In this document: positions 37,361 through 45,427 of the stretch, piece by piece
Numbering within the stretch: the stretch's first letter is position 1
Layout of the letters: the number at the start of each line of letters is the position of its first letter
Assembly: GCF_001042595.1 (NCBI RefSeq)
Contig: NZ_AP012326.1
Coordinates: 744,001-808,000, forward strand
Length of the DNA stretch: 64,000 nt
DNA from: Bifidobacterium dentium JCM 1195 = DSM 20436
GTDB lineage: Bacteria; Actinomycetota; Actinomycetes; Actinomycetales; Bifidobacteriaceae
Direction of reading: 5' to 3'
Translations under genes and position numbers: made by a program
Notes under the pieces: model-generated
What the model was told of the DNA's origin: nothing
The model's input: only the letters and a program-made list of their open reading frames with translations
The model's database searches: none

Positions 37361-38614
37361 ATGACGGTTGGTTACACGTCTTTCGATGAAGAACGGTGGG
37401 CCCCGGAACCGCCGAAATCCAGTACGCGCACCGCCTTCCAGCGTGATCGGGCCCGGCTGATTCACTCGTCGGCACTCCGTAGGCTCGGCGCGAAAAGTCA
37501 GGTGTTGGTGGCCGGTACCGACGATTTCGTACGAACCCGACTCACGCACACGTTGGAGGTTGCGCAGATTGGCCGTCAGATTGGCGCCTCCCTCGGCTGT
37601 GATCCGGATGTGGTCGACTGCGCCTGTCTCGCGCACGATCTCGGCCACCCGCCGTTCGGACACAACGGAGAGCGTGTGCTTGCTGAAATCGCGGAACATA
37701 TCGGCGGTTTCGAAGGCAATGCGCAAACCTTGAGATTGCTCACCCGGCTCGAACCGAAAATACTGTTTCCCGATGGGCGCCCCGCCGGAGTGAATCTGAC
37801 ACGTGCGGCGCTTGACGCCACCGTCAAATACCCGTGGACCTACGCCGAGGCCGCCGAGCATCCCAAAGGGGAACGCAGCGCGAAATTCTGCGTCTACCCG
37901 GATGACGGGGGAGTGTTCGAATGGCTCAAGCAAGGCGCTCCCAAGGCTGCGAGGCCGGTTGAGTGCCAGGTCATGGATCTGTCTGACGACATCGCCTACA
38001 GCGTGCATGACGTGGAGGACGCCATCGCCACCGGATCGTTCAATCCGGACGTACTGCACGAAAGCAGTGTGATCGACGCCGTCATTGAGGATTCACGTAG
38101 CTGGTACGGCCGGCAGTGGGATCCCGACCAACTTGTGGCGGCATTTCATCGTATGCATCATCGTGGCACTTTTCCCGGCTACTTTGACGGATCTCGCCAT
38201 TCGCTGGCAGCCCTGAAGAATATGACCAGCGACCTGATCGGACGGTTCGCGAACTCCGTCGAAGCCGCGACGCGGGACGTGTACGGCAGCGATCCGCTCA
38301 CCCGCTACCATGGCAATCTCATCATCCCTGAGGAAACCAGCTACGAAATCGTGGCGTTGAAAGGCATCACCGTGCATTTCGTGATGGCCCCGGGCGAACG
38401 TGAACCGATGCATGATGCGGAACGACGGATTGTCGCCGATCTGGTCGAAGTGTTCATGGCCGACGATCCGCGCCCCTCCAGCGCGCTCGAAAGCGTGTTT
38501 CTCGACGATTGGAATGAGGCCGCCGACGACAACGCCCGCCTGCGCGTCGCAATCGACCAGGTCGCCAGCCTCACCGACACCTCCGCACTGGCCCTTCACT
38601 CCTTGCTTTGCTGA
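37361..38614 (+). CDS. dgt: Deoxyguanosinetriphosphate triphosphohydrolase-like protein
   Basis: 417 residues, HD-domain phosphohydrolase. Metal-binding residues are visible in TRLTHTLEVAQIGRQIGASL (His) and ACLAHDLGHPPFGHNGE (HD pair), with a later Asp in MDLSDDIAYSVHDVEDAI. The family cleaves dNTPs to the nucleoside and triphosphate, controlling dNTP pools. ATG 37361 has GGAGG at good spacing. It lies between alr and dnaG, the order I expect in bifidobacteria. Confidence 0.93.
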   Translation: MTVGYTSFDEERWAPEPPKSSTRTAFQRDRARLIHSSALRRLGAKSQVLVAGTDDFVRTRLTHTLEVAQIGRQIGASLGCDPDVVDCACLAHDLGHPPFGHNGERVLAEIAEHIGGFEGNAQTLRLLTRLEPKILFPDGRPAGVNLTRAALDATVKYPWTYAEAAEHPKGERSAKFCVYPDDGGVFEWLKQGAPKAARPVECQVMDLSDDIAYSVHDVEDAIATGSFNPDVLHESSVIDAVIEDSRSWYGRQWDPDQLVAAFHRMHHRGTFPGYFDGSRHSLAALKNMTSDLIGRFANSVEAATRDVYGSDPLTRYHGNLIIPEETSYEIVALKGITVHFVMAPGEREPMHDAERRIVADLVEVFMADDPRPSSALESVFLDDWNEAADDNARLRVAIDQVASLTDTSALALHSLLC

Positions 38615-38780
38615 CGGGCGGACAAACGACAACCCCAAGCAATCCCAGTTCTTTCCCGCTTCCTGGCGCAGCGGCGGATGCGATGCGCGATCGCGGTCTT
38701 GGCCGAACGGCCTTGATCGTGCCGTGCGTTGCATGCGCCGCGTAGTCATAACCTGTGGGCACGCTGGTACTCTGGAACGT

Positions 38781-40862
38781 ATGCCGGGAATGATTCTGAA
38801 GGAAGATGTCGAAAAAGTACGTGCCGCAGCCGATCTGTATGACATCGTGTCCGCAACGGTCACGCTCAAACCTTCCGGAACCGGCACTTACGTAGGCCTA
38901 TGTCCCTTCCATGACGAGAAGACCCCGAGTTTTTCGGTGCGTCCCGCGCTCGGCGTGTGGCATTGTTTCGGCTGTGGCCTCGGCGGCGACGTGTTCGGCT
39001 ATGTGGAGCAGCAGGAAAACATCGACTTCCGTGATGCGGTGGAATTGCTGGCCGACAGGTACCATATCGAGTTGCGTTACGATCAGGCGAACGCCAAGCC
39101 CGAGCATGCCGGTTCGAAGCGTGCCCGTCTGCTCGAAGCGAACGAAGCGGCGCAGGAGTTCTTCGTATCGCAGTTGATGACCAGAGAGGCGCTTGCCGCC
39201 CGCAAACTGCTCGATGGCCGTAATTTCAGCCAGGCTGACTGCCAGCGATTCGGCTGCGGATACGCGCCGCAGGGTTGGGACAATCTCGTACGCCATCTGG
39301 CGGGCAAGGGCTTCACGCAGAAGGAGATGCTCGATGCGGGCCTTGCACGTCAGGGTCAGCACGGCGTCTACGATTATTTTCGCGGGCGTGTGACCTGGCC
39401 GATTCGCGATTCGACAGGCCGTACGCTTGGTTTCGGCGCGCGCAAGCTGTATGAGGATGACGCGATCAACGCGAAGTACATCAATACCCCCGATACGCAG
39501 TTGTATCGCAAGAACCAGGTGCTGTACGGCATCGATATGGCAAAATCCGCGATCGTGAAGAAGCGTCAGGTGGTGATCGTCGAAGGCTACACCGATGTGA
39601 TGGCCATGCATCTGGCCGGCATCGATACCGCCATAGCCACTTGCGGTACTGCGTTCGGTGCCGAACATGCCAAGATCGTGCGGCGTCTGATTGCCGATGA
39701 TTCGCTGGGAGCCGTACAGTTGGTCGGACCTTTGAAGGTCGAAGGTCAGGCATTGAGCTCGCGCATCGTATTCACTTTCGATGGCGATGCGGCCGGGCAG
39801 AAGGCCGCCATCCATGCGTTTGGCTTGGACTCGGCGTTTCTGTCGCAGACCTTCGTGGCCGTGGCCGATGACAACCTCGATCCATGCGACCTGCGCATCA
39901 AACGGGGCAACGAGGCGGTGCGTTCTCTGATTGAGCAGGCGAAACCGCTGTATGACTTTGTGATCGAGGCGGCGATCGGCCGGTTCGACACCACCTATAC
40001 GACCGGTCAGATGGGGGCGGTCAAGGCGGTCGCGCCACTGATCGCGCAGATTCGGGATCGTTCGCTGTTGGACCTGTACACCCGCAAGGCGGTTCGTCGT
40101 ATCGGCATCGATCTGGACATCATGCAACGTGAAGTGCGCGATGCCCGTCGTAAGCTCAACGTACGCGATGACGATGCCTACGCGCCGAAACGACGCTACG
40201 TCGGTGGCAACGCCGTGGAACAGCGCGTGGAACAAGGTGCCAACCCGTATGAGAATCGCTCCGTGCGGAAGGCCTTGGAGCATCGTGACGCCACCGAGCA
40301 GACCTACTACCGTATCGATGATGCCGTGTTCATCTGCGAACAGCAGTTCATGGCCACGCTGATTCAGGTGCCGCGTGCCGTGGAGCCGAGCATGTTCGCA
40401 GGGCTCACATTGTCGAACTTCATTACGCCGGTGTTCCGTTCGTTGTTCCAGGCCGTGGCCGCGGCAGGTGGCTTGCCGAGCGAGGATACGCCGCAAGGTC
40501 TGTGGATGCATAATCTGACCAAGGCCGGCGGGCCGATGCTCGAATCGGTAATCAACGAGCTGGCGGTCATGCCATTGCCGCTGCCGCCGAGCGAAGACGA
40601 CATGAACATGGGCCGGGCGTCGCGGGAGCAGGAAGGTGCCGTGCAGCTGCGCAAACCGACGGATGCCGAACGGCGTTATGCCTCCGAGCTGCTGGCCCGC
40701 CTGCTAGACATGGGTCTTATGCGTAAGATCGGTGCGGCCAAGCGTCGTATGGCGCAGTTGCCGGATGGCGGTGAGAAGATCGAGTTGCTCGGTCAGGTCA
40801 CGAACATGGAGGCCCTGCGCAAGGATCTGCAGGCGAAGGTGTACGGCAACAACATCGCCTGA
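38781..40862 (+). CDS. dnaG: DNA primase
   Basis: 693 residues from ATG 38781 (ATG 38790 is possible). It synthesises RNA primers for replication. The N-terminal zinc-binding domain has Cys41 and His44 in CPFHDEKTPSFSV and Cys62 and Cys65 in WHCFGCGLGG. The RNA-polymerase core includes YFRGRVTWPIRDSTGRTLGF and KYINTPDTQLYRKNQVLYGI. The Toprim acidic residues lie in VIVEGYTDVMAMH and in VFTFDGDAAGQKAA. The last third is the helicase-interaction region. The segment of roughly 20 residues between the two Toprim motifs (DDSLGAVQLVGPLKVEGQAL) looks longer than usual. The much longer open frame upstream is a shadow of dgt. Confidence 0.95.
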   Translation: MPGMILKEDVEKVRAAADLYDIVSATVTLKPSGTGTYVGLCPFHDEKTPSFSVRPALGVWHCFGCGLGGDVFGYVEQQENIDFRDAVELLADRYHIELRYDQANAKPEHAGSKRARLLEANEAAQEFFVSQLMTREALAARKLLDGRNFSQADCQRFGCGYAPQGWDNLVRHLAGKGFTQKEMLDAGLARQGQHGVYDYFRGRVTWPIRDSTGRTLGFGARKLYEDDAINAKYINTPDTQLYRKNQVLYGIDMAKSAIVKKRQVVIVEGYTDVMAMHLAGIDTAIATCGTAFGAEHAKIVRRLIADDSLGAVQLVGPLKVEGQALSSRIVFTFDGDAAGQKAAIHAFGLDSAFLSQTFVAVADDNLDPCDLRIKRGNEAVRSLIEQAKPLYDFVIEAAIGRFDTTYTTGQMGAVKAVAPLIAQIRDRSLLDLYTRKAVRRIGIDLDIMQREVRDARRKLNVRDDDAYAPKRRYVGGNAVEQRVEQGANPYENRSVRKALEHRDATEQTYYRIDDAVFICEQQFMATLIQVPRAVEPSMFAGLTLSNFITPVFRSLFQAVAAAGGLPSEDTPQGLWMHNLTKAGGPMLESVINELAVMPLPLPPSEDDMNMGRASREQEGAVQLRKPTDAERRYASELLARLLDMGLMRKIGAAKRRMAQLPDGGEKIELLGQVTNMEALRKDLQAKVYGNNIA

Positions 40863-41234
40863 CGAAGGTTCGCCGAATGATCCACCCACTTAGGTAGGAG
40901 CCCGTCATGGGCGTCTTCGTGCATGTCGACGTGTCGTTTGGCGAACGGAAGGTGACGAAAGCGAACCGGTGCTGAACGCTATCCGAACAATAGACGAAAT
41001 CCTTGTTGAAGACTTTATCAATAACAGGTCCATGGCAATGCTTTTGGGTGTTTTGCCGGTTTGCAATGGCATAAGGCAGTAAGGCGGAGTGGTCGAAAAA
41101 CGTTGGAATGGTCGGAATTTCAGCACGCCGAGGCCTTATGATAGGCGGAGTTTCGGGTAAAGTGGGTACGGCATTTGATGAACATAGCTCACTGTTGCAG
41201 ACGATGTTGCAGGTGAGGATTCCTGGAGGAATGG
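40863..41234. other. Intergenic region between dnaG and the transporter
   Basis: 372 bases with no gene that I can support. The only clear element is CTGGAGGA just before 41235, the ribosome-binding site of the next gene. No convincing terminator hairpin with a T-run is visible. Confidence 0.5.
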
Positions 41235-42431
41235 ATGCGACGTTTGGTGGTCAAGGTCCTGAAGAACGAGACCATTCTCGTAGTGGCTTCCATACTCGCC
41301 GTGATCTCGTGCTTCATCGTTCCGCCGGATAAGGAGTATGCCGGCTATATTCATGCCAGCACCATCTCGCAGCTCATCTGCCTGATGTTGGTGGTGTGCG
41401 GGTTCCAACGCATCGGTGTGTTCCGTATCATCGGCTCGCGTCTGCTGCATCATGTCAGCACCGCACGCGGTCTGGTGATCACGCTGATTTCGCTCACCTA
41501 TTTCTCCGGCATGCTGATCACCAACGACGTGGCATTGGTCACGTTCATCCCATTCGCGTTGGCCGTGCTCACCATGGCTCATATGGAGGAGCATGCGGTG
41601 CTCGTCGGCACGCTGATGACGGTCGGTGCGAACGTCGGCAGCATGCTCACCCCGATCGGCAATGCGCACAACCTGTATCTGAAGGCGCTTACCGGCATGC
41701 CATCATCTGAAATGATCGGCATCATGGCACCATATTCGGCGACCGCGGCGGTGCTACTGGTACTCATCACTTGCGTGGTATTCGGCAAGAAGCCGGTTTC
41801 CGAATTCTCTTCGATCGACGGTGTCGGCATCGAACAGAACGTGCTCGCTCCTCGCGCCGACCAGCCGCAGCCGGATGAGATCCGCGTGACCGGCTATGGT
41901 GCCGGTTATGGCGGCTGGCGCACGCTGGTATATTGTGCGCTGTTCGTGGTCTGCCTGCTCGCGGTGAGTGATTTCATTCCGCTGTGGGTCATGTGCGTGA
42001 TCGTGGTGGCGGCTTTTCTGCTGTGCGATCGCCGCGTATTCCGCAATGTCGATTGGGGACTGCCGCTTACGTTCTGCATGTTCTTCATCTTCATCGGCAA
42101 CATGAAGCGTGTGCCGGAATTCTATGAGCTGGCGGCCTCGCTGGTGGGCGCGCACCCGCTGGAGGTGTCCGTAGTCTCCAGCCAGTTCATCTCCAACGTG
42201 CCGACCACGCTGTTGCTCTCCGGTTTCTGCGACCAGTGGCGTGAGCTGATCATCGGCACCAATCTGGGTGGCATGGGTACGCTGATCGCATCCATGGCCT
42301 CGCTGATTGGCTACAAGAATGTGGTGCGCAAGTATCCGAACAAGAAGGGCCGCTATCTGGCCGTCTACTCCGCGGTGAACGTGCTGTTTCTCATCGTGCT
42401 CGTAGGATTGAGCTGGATTATCGAGCCGTGA
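41235..42431 (+). CDS. SLC13/ArsB-type anion permease
   Basis: 398 residues, about 11 membrane helices. GMLITNDVALVTFIPFALAV and MLTPIGNAHNLYL in the first half and SQFISNVPTTLLLSGF with LGGMGTLIASMASLIGYKN in the second are the paired helical-hairpin motifs of the ion-transporter superfamily (SLC13, ArsB, NhaD). Members move dicarboxylates, sulfate, arsenite or sodium. Nothing adjacent narrows the substrate. ATG 41235 has GGAGGA four bases upstream; ATG 41231 in another frame is not used. Confidence 0.85.
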   Translation: MRRLVVKVLKNETILVVASILAVISCFIVPPDKEYAGYIHASTISQLICLMLVVCGFQRIGVFRIIGSRLLHHVSTARGLVITLISLTYFSGMLITNDVALVTFIPFALAVLTMAHMEEHAVLVGTLMTVGANVGSMLTPIGNAHNLYLKALTGMPSSEMIGIMAPYSATAAVLLVLITCVVFGKKPVSEFSSIDGVGIEQNVLAPRADQPQPDEIRVTGYGAGYGGWRTLVYCALFVVCLLAVSDFIPLWVMCVIVVAAFLLCDRRVFRNVDWGLPLTFCMFFIFIGNMKRVPEFYELAASLVGAHPLEVSVVSSQFISNVPTTLLLSGFCDQWRELIIGTNLGGMGTLIASMASLIGYKNVVRKYPNKKGRYLAVYSAVNVLFLIVLVGLSWIIEP

Positions 42432-42498
42432 GCCGGTTGTGACTGGGCGATTCGATGGATTGTCCGCGGTGTCGGACATATCGTCGAATTCAAGGGCG

Positions 42499-43134
42499 TC
42501 ATCGTTTGCTGATGATGACGAAGTTCCCTTGTCTCTGCATGCTCCATCCGCGGGAATCGGTATGGTTTTGCGCAAGAAAGCCAAGGGCGAAGCCAAAGGT
42601 GTTGAGCAGGATGTCATCAACGTCGAAAATACCCAGATGCAAGATGCTTTGGATGAGTTCGCAAATCGTAATGAATGCGAGGAAAAGCAGGATTGTGACT
42701 TTGGGGGACTGACACTTCCATGCCAGCATAAAGCCTATTGGCATGAATGCAAGCATGTTGAACAGAACTGTGAGAGGTGCTTGAAGGAGTTCTTGGACAA
42801 TCAATAATGGGTTAACATTAAAGCCGGATATTCCTCTACTTTTAAGCATTATTATTGCAAAAATTAATAAAAGATATAATGCAGTGATGAAATATAGCAA
42901 TAGAACATGAATTTTACCTATGCAGATTTGATATGTAAGCAGTGCCGTGATTAATGAGCAACAGGTAAGCAAGGCGATGATGCATACGTGGGATTGCATG
43001 AAAGGATGGAGCGATCCCAGTATGGATTCAATGGTTTGCCATATTTCGATGCAATCCACAAGCGCAAAACGAAATAGGAAAAAGGATAGCACGCCAATGC
43101 AGACGGCGACAAGCAAAGATTCTCTGCGTTTCAT
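42499..43134 (-). CDS. VanZ-family membrane protein
   Basis: 211 residues from ATG 43134, preceded by GAAAGAG. About five membrane helices. The VanZ core is visible: FNMLAFMPIGFMLAWKCQSP, then ICELIQSILHLGIFDVDDIL with LLNTFGFALGFL. VanZ homologues are common small membrane proteins; the original confers low-level teicoplanin resistance, but most have no known role. The coding stretch is clearly more AT-rich than its neighbours (for example TATATAATGC-like runs around 42.85-42.95 kb), suggesting acquisition from another source. Confidence 0.85.
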   Translation of the reverse strand: MKRRESLLVAVCIGVLSFFLFRFALVDCIEIWQTIESILGSLHPFMQSHVCIIALLTCCSLITALLTYQICIGKIHVLLLYFITALYLLLIFAIIMLKSRGISGFNVNPLLIVQELLQAPLTVLFNMLAFMPIGFMLAWKCQSPKVTILLFLAFITICELIQSILHLGIFDVDDILLNTFGFALGFLAQNHTDSRGWSMQRQGNFVIISKR

Positions 43135-43557
43135 TCGTTGACTCTTTCGCCGCTGTGAATGATAAGGCATTATCTGTCGCGCGGCCGGTATGCGGTACTT
43201 TCAAATCCTTATGCGGGTAATTCTACTCCGGTCGCCAATGGTGTGACAATTACCGTGAATTACGGGCAGACTCGTAATTATAGGGCGAACTGCGGCATAG
43301 CGGTCTGTGCGGTAAAGAGGGGCGTAGGGATGTGGTCCCATTGTCTTGCGGGGCGTTCGAGTAAGATGCATCTGGGTTTTCACTGTAAAAACACCGGGTG
43401 AGGGAGCGTATAAACTTCGTTGCATCTCCTCTGCTGCCCTAATGGTATGGGTTCGCAACGAGCGACATGTTATCGATGATTGAGCTCAGGGATGCCGGAT
43501 TGCGCTTGTTGATGAGGGGAATGTGACGGGGTGGGGCAGAATTGTTGATGTGTCAAG
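43135..43557. other. Intergenic region without recognisable genes
   Basis: About 420 bases between the VanZ-like gene and the tRNA-Arg promoter. I see only short frames with no family-like content and no clear repeats. Confidence 0.45.
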
Positions 43558-43586
43558 TTGGCAACCGCGTGTGAACTGACTATACT
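43558..43586 (+). promoter_or_regulatory. Promoter of tRNA-Arg
   Basis: TTGGCA (43558-43563) and TATACT (43581-43586) are separated by 17 bases, and the tRNA starts 11 bases after the -10 box. Both boxes are near consensus, as expected for a stable-RNA gene. Confidence 0.7.
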
Positions 43587-43597
43587 GAATCAGGTTT

Positions 43598-43671
43598 GGC
43601 CCTGTAGCTCAGCTGGATAGAGCATGTGACTTCTAATCTCAAGGTCGGGAGTTCGAGTCTCCCCGGGGTCA
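43598..43671 (+). tRNA. tRNA-Arg (anticodon TCT)
   Basis: A 74-base cloverleaf begins GGCCCTGTAGCTCAG. The anticodon loop CTTCTAA carries TCT, reading the Arg codon AGA, and the T arm is GGGAG-TTCGAGT-CTCCC. No CCA is encoded. The acceptor has a G-T pair at 2:71, and the anticodon stem TGTGA/TCTCA has one T-T mismatch, both unusual. A hairpin terminator follows after a few bases. Confidence 0.9.
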
Positions 43672-43676
43672 CGATC

Positions 43677-43711
43677 AAGTCCTCGCCCCCATACGGAGCG
43701 GGGACTTTTCC
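43677..43711 (+). terminator. Terminator of tRNA-Arg
   Basis: AAGTCCTCGC and GCGGGGACTT pair with one mismatch around CCCCATACGGA, and ACTTTTCC supplies the T-run. It lies five bases after the tRNA. Confidence 0.7.
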
Positions 43712-43720
43712 ATAGTTCCC

Positions 43721-43868
43721 CCCAATCTACCGACGCTAAGATACGCCTCACCATCGGTGGATTGGGAGAACATTCAATCCACCGACGCTGACATGCCATC
43801 TACCGTCGGTGGATTAGGATCTTTCCCAATCCACCGACGCTGACGGGTTCTTAGCGTCGGTAGTTTGG
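43721..43868. repeat. Block of three palindromic repeats (copy C)
   Basis: Three hairpins stand in a row: CCAATCTACCGACGCT... with ...CATCGGTGGATTGG, CAATCCACCGACGCTGAC... with ...CCGTCGGTGGATTAGG, and CCAATCCACCGACGCTGAC... with ...AGCGTCGGTAGTTTGG. The arms match blocks at 3.3 kb and 14.85 kb. Here the block separates tRNA-Arg from the next gene rather than ending a protein operon. Confidence 0.85.
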
Positions 43869-43917
43869 AAATTGCATCCTACTATAGTGACGTGCTGGAG
43901 GAAGAAGGAGTCAAGGC

Positions 43918-44883
43918 ATGCTGCAGTTGCTGTTGGGTGTTTTTTCGGGTTCCATTACGCCGGTGCAAACAGCGGTGAACGCGCGTCTGGGCCGTTCTGT
44001 CGGTTCGCCCTTGCGTGCCTCAATGGTGTCGTTCAGTGTGGGGTTGCTGTCGATGCTGGCCATTGTGTTGGCGACGGGGCCTTATCCGTTGTTGTCGGCT
44101 ACGGCGGCGGACGGCCCATGGTGGATGTGGCTCGCCGGTGTGTTCGGCGTGACGTTCCTGACCGGCAACGTGTTGCTATTGCCGAAATTAGGTAGTTTGA
44201 GGACCGTGATCATGACGGTCGCGGGGCAGATCGTCATGGGATTGCTGATCGACGCTTTTGGCTGGTTCGGCGCACAACAGCGGGCGATTTCACCGTTGCG
44301 TGTATGCGGCACGGTTCTTGCAATGGCGGGTTTCCTGCTTGCCGTCATGGGGGCCGGTCTGCAGCTGGGTCATCGAGATGCGGCGGATGATGCAGGAGTG
44401 AGACGACATGTCAATCCGGGAGCTTCGCACGATGTGCTTGCGATGGCGCTATGGAGTTTGGCAGGGGTATCCTTCGGCATGTGTTCGGCTGTTCAAACGG
44501 CCTTGCTCGGCAGACTTGGCGTCTCGTTGGGATCTCCCGCCAAGGCTTCGTTGGCCTCCTTTGTCGTCGGGCTGGCTGCTCTGACGATTGTGGTGGGTCT
44601 GGTCGACCATACCTACAGTCTCGGCGATGCGTTGGAAAAAGGCAACCCATGGTGGATGTGGGTAGGCGGATTACTGGGGGCGACTCTGGTGATGTGCAAT
44701 GCATATCTGTCCTCGGAAATCGGCACCGGTATGACGGTCATGCTCATATTGCTCGGGCAGGTTGGCGGAGGGCTTGTGGTCGACCGATTCGGCCTGTTGG
44801 GAGTACCTCGCAAACATGTACGAGCCGCCCAATACATCGGGGTGATTCTCGCCGCAATGGGTATTGTTCTCAAAGCCTTGTGA
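43918..44883 (+). CDS. DMT-superfamily transporter of the DUF606 (YdcZ) family, two-domain
   Basis: 321 residues with about ten membrane helices arranged as two related halves. The first has GVFSGSITPVQTAVNARLGR and WMWLAGVFGVTFLTGNVLLL; the second repeats this as GVSFGMCSAVQTALLGRLGV and WMWVGGLLGATLVMCNAYLS. Such internal duplication is typical of DUF606 proteins, whose single-domain forms pair as dimers. The substrate is unknown. ATG 43918 has AAGGAG nine bases ahead. Confidence 0.85.
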   Translation: MLQLLLGVFSGSITPVQTAVNARLGRSVGSPLRASMVSFSVGLLSMLAIVLATGPYPLLSATAADGPWWMWLAGVFGVTFLTGNVLLLPKLGSLRTVIMTVAGQIVMGLLIDAFGWFGAQQRAISPLRVCGTVLAMAGFLLAVMGAGLQLGHRDAADDAGVRRHVNPGASHDVLAMALWSLAGVSFGMCSAVQTALLGRLGVSLGSPAKASLASFVVGLAALTIVVGLVDHTYSLGDALEKGNPWWMWVGGLLGATLVMCNAYLSSEIGTGMTVMLILLGQVGGGLVVDRFGLLGVPRKHVRAAQYIGVILAAMGIVLKAL

Positions 44884-44991
44884 ACACCGTGGCTATGAGT
44901 TTGCATGGTGCAAACCCTTTCGCGTGTGTTCGGTCGATGCGACGATGAGGGGTTCCCGTAATGATGCCAACATCCTGTTTGATTGGTTGAG

Positions 44992-45312
44992 GGGATAAAT
45001 AATCCAGTGGGTGGATGATGTATCCCATTCACAAACCCTGCAGCGGGATGATTGCGCCAGTCACTGGAGAAATCGGGACGTTGAGAAGCCATTTGCAGGG
45101 GTGATTGTTCCAGTGACTGGATGATTTGGTGCATTGCGGGAGCGCCCAGCGGGATGATTCATCCACAGGCCGGATGATTTGGGACGCTGAGAAGTCTGTG
45201 AACGGGGTGATTGTTCCAGTGTCTGGATGTTTCGGGATTCTGAGTGGCTTGCGAGCGAGGTGATTCACCCACAAGCTGGAATAATTTGGACGCTGAGCCA
45301 TCCGAGATCGTT
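44992..45312. repeat. Degenerate tandem repeat, six units of 52-54 bp
   Basis: Units start near 44992, 45045, 45099, 45151, 45205 and 45258. Each begins GGGTGATT or GGGATGATT, then holds CCAGTnnCTGG followed by ATGATTTGGGACGCTGAGAAG or a variant. The steps are 53, 54, 52, 54 and 53 bases. Copies have diverged but the period is regular. The core CCAGTGACTGG is a small palindrome. The region is non-coding and lies upstream of the GTPase gene. Confidence 0.75.
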
Positions 45313-45427
45313 GGCACATGGCCAAGGATGGCGGCATTGCACGTGCCCTTCGCGACGACGATTGCGATTGTTGAGACAGGGGCGGTGTGTATGTTGTTGA
45401 TAGGTTAGTCGGCCTGTGGGAGGGATT

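Noticed and set aside
38898-40511. Open frame of 537 codons on the minus strand
   Set aside because: It is fully antisense to dnaG, whose zinc-binding and Toprim motifs are intact, and it has no recognisable domain.
44992-45312. CRISPR array
   Set aside because: The units are contiguous, diverged along their whole length, and have no conserved-repeat/variable-spacer pattern; no cas genes are nearby.
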